Source of the DNA: Sphingobacterium kitahiroshimense
GTDB lineage: Bacteria; Bacteroidota; Bacteroidia; Sphingobacteriales; Sphingobacteriaceae
Assembly: GCF_025961315.1 (NCBI RefSeq)
Contig: NZ_JAOQNK010000001.1
Span: forward strand, 6,014,001-6,078,000
Direction: 5' to 3'
DNA length: 64,000 bases
Position numbers and translations under genes: made by a program. The notes under the pieces were generated by a model. That model saw only the letters and a list, made by a program, of their open reading frames with translations. It did not search any database and was not told the origin of the DNA. Shown here piece by piece: positions 63,007-64,000 of the stretch. Within the stretch, counting starts at the first letter, position 1. The number at the start of each line of letters is the position of its first letter.

Positions 63007-64000
63007 TTAAAAAAAATTTTAGAAAGATCGTTGGTGCTCGATAGGTTGATCTTCATAATTGTGTTTTTTCCAAATAAAAATCACGAAATAGTTTCTTTGG
63101 TTGTAGACTAAGATTTACTCAATTTTCTACGTAACATGGAGCGGACGCGCATGTGGTTTATCTTGTCGCGGTATGGTTTACGCACAAATCCCTATACTTA
63201 TTTTATTTCGCCGTACCGCAATGCAAAGGAGTCCTATTGGTTTTTCGTTACGACAGTAGGAAAAATAAGATCCCCGAGATGATTTCGAACAGATTCAACT
63301 AAAAATTAGACTTCCCCTAGCTGGATAGGCTGTCTGCCAGAAGTTCTTTTGGTTTTGACGGGGCACTAGATAATACTGCCGTTTTACATGTTACCTAATT
63401 AGTTTTTCTTAATAATGAAATTCTGTTTCCTTTAAAGCATGTTACGTAGGGATAGCTTTCAGCCTTCACGTGTTGTCAATAAGCCGTAGCGCAATATGAA
63501 CTATCCGAAGTGCAAATGTATGCCGCTTTACAGCAATATGTGATGGCGGTGGTACGGAATCAATTGGCCACAGCGAATAGCTATACCGCCATGGCGCAAA
63601 ATGATTAAGCTGCAGCGTGAATACAAGCAGCCATACTGCTATAAGAGTTGGAAGGGATGGGAAGTCAATCTGCCATAGCGCATTGTTTTATCGCCATGGT
63701 GCAAAATGATTTCTCAAGATTACAGTGTGGCAATGCCTTTTCCGTATTGTCGTCAGTCAAAATCATAAAAAGAGCATTGTGGAATGCAGAACCTGGTTCT
63801 ATTTTGGTTGTTGCATGATACGCTTTCTATGAAAAAAAAGAATATTTGGGATGATAGTCTCTTTTATTTTTATCCCGCTATATCTGTATGTTTCAATAAT
63901 GATACAAAAGAATAATTTGCGACATTTTCTGTGTTTTTTGGCTTGTAGTACTCCTAAGCGTGTGTTTTTATATTATTCGGAGGTTTTTTTGAAAAGGGTT
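63007..64000. other. Gene-poor right edge with degenerate repeats
   Basis: About 1 kb with no convincing gene. From 63480 to 63715 there are related short units: GCCGTAGCGCAATATGA (63483), ACCGCCATGGCGCAAAATGATT (63585-63606, given only by position beyond 20 bases) and a 20-of-22 match at 63690-63711, 105 bp apart, plus GCCATAGCGCATTG near 63672. A 50-codon frame opens at ATG 63851 and runs off the edge, but it lacks any recognisable pattern. Confidence 0.5.

Noticed and set aside
63851..64000. 50-codon frame opening at ATG 63851 and running off the window
   Set aside because: Low-complexity hydrophobic start, then no family pattern; a GGAGG followed by TTG at about 63989 is equally possible as the start of a gene beyond the edge. 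Not enough sequence to decide.
1..64000. CRISPR arrays, tRNA, rRNA, prophage or replication origin
   Set aside because: No regularly spaced identical repeats of CRISPR size, no cloverleaf sequence, no rRNA signature and no phage or replication genes were seen by eye; a tRNAscan/CRISPR search would be needed to be certain.

Overview
The window looks like chromosomal DNA of a Bacteroidota member, most likely Sphingobacteriaceae (Sphingobacterium-like). Reasons: an AT-rich background, SusC/SusD outer-membrane uptake genes, a Nudix-type arabinose regulator, Bacteroidota-style GH127/GH51/GH43/GH97 enzymes and DUF3823, SPII lipoproteins, and weak Shine-Dalgarno use. This assignment is inference from gene content. 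No rRNA, tRNA or CRISPR was seen.

Layout. 1-6 kb: a CPA1 Na+/H+ antiporter running off the left edge, an unknown gene translationally coupled to a spheroidene-monooxygenase (CrtA)-like gene, a methyltransferase and two small unknown genes. 6-10.3 kb: a divergent MFS / VOC-HAD pair followed by a DeoR regulator and a secreted sugar isomerase-like protein, tied together by two pairs of identical-architecture operators (TTGCA-N6-TGCAA, 28 bp apart in each pair). 10.7-12 kb: a complete IS4-family insertion with a 9-bp target duplication. 12-18 kb: a lipoprotein, a 1.3-kb gene-poor stretch with inverted repeats, Ohr, a GT4 glycosyltransferase, purA and a Crp-family regulator. The last two share a TTGCCAATTGGCAA-type operator.

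18-28 kb: the most unusual block. A 1303-aa hybrid histidine kinase (GAF, PAS repeats, HisKA, HATPase, two receivers, HPt), a stand-alone receiver, a membrane-anchored HEAT-like protein, and a 1140-aa fusion of a processive GT2 synthase to an LtaS-type five-helix/sulfatase-fold module lie in one tightly packed run. A YaiO-type TPR/outer-membrane barrel gene converges on it and overlaps the fusion gene's stop codon by 4 bp. I read this as a candidate synthase-dependent, sensor-controlled surface-glycan system with a built-in head-group transferase or hydrolase.

28-32 kb: an AraC regulator and two aldo/keto reductases. 32-61.5 kb: an arabinan/arabinogalactan utilisation locus: GH127, AraR (Nudix fold plus winged helix), araB, araD, araA, an SSS sugar symporter, a mutarotase, two GH51, three GH43 modules, SusC/SusD/DUF3823, GH97 and GH2. 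Three matching palindromes (TAAATGT-N7-ACATTTA type) sit before GH127, araB and susC and are the likely AraR boxes. Outer-membrane SusCD imports oligosaccharides, periplasmic enzymes release L-arabinose and galactose-type sugars, the mutarotase and symporter bring sugar inward, and AraA-AraB-AraD convert L-arabinose to xylulose 5-phosphate.

61.5-63 kb: an IS3-family (IS150-like) element inserted exactly in the loop of the terminator hairpin that follows the GH2 gene; its OrfB frame carries an in-frame stop. The last 1 kb has no convincing gene but contains degenerate repeats.
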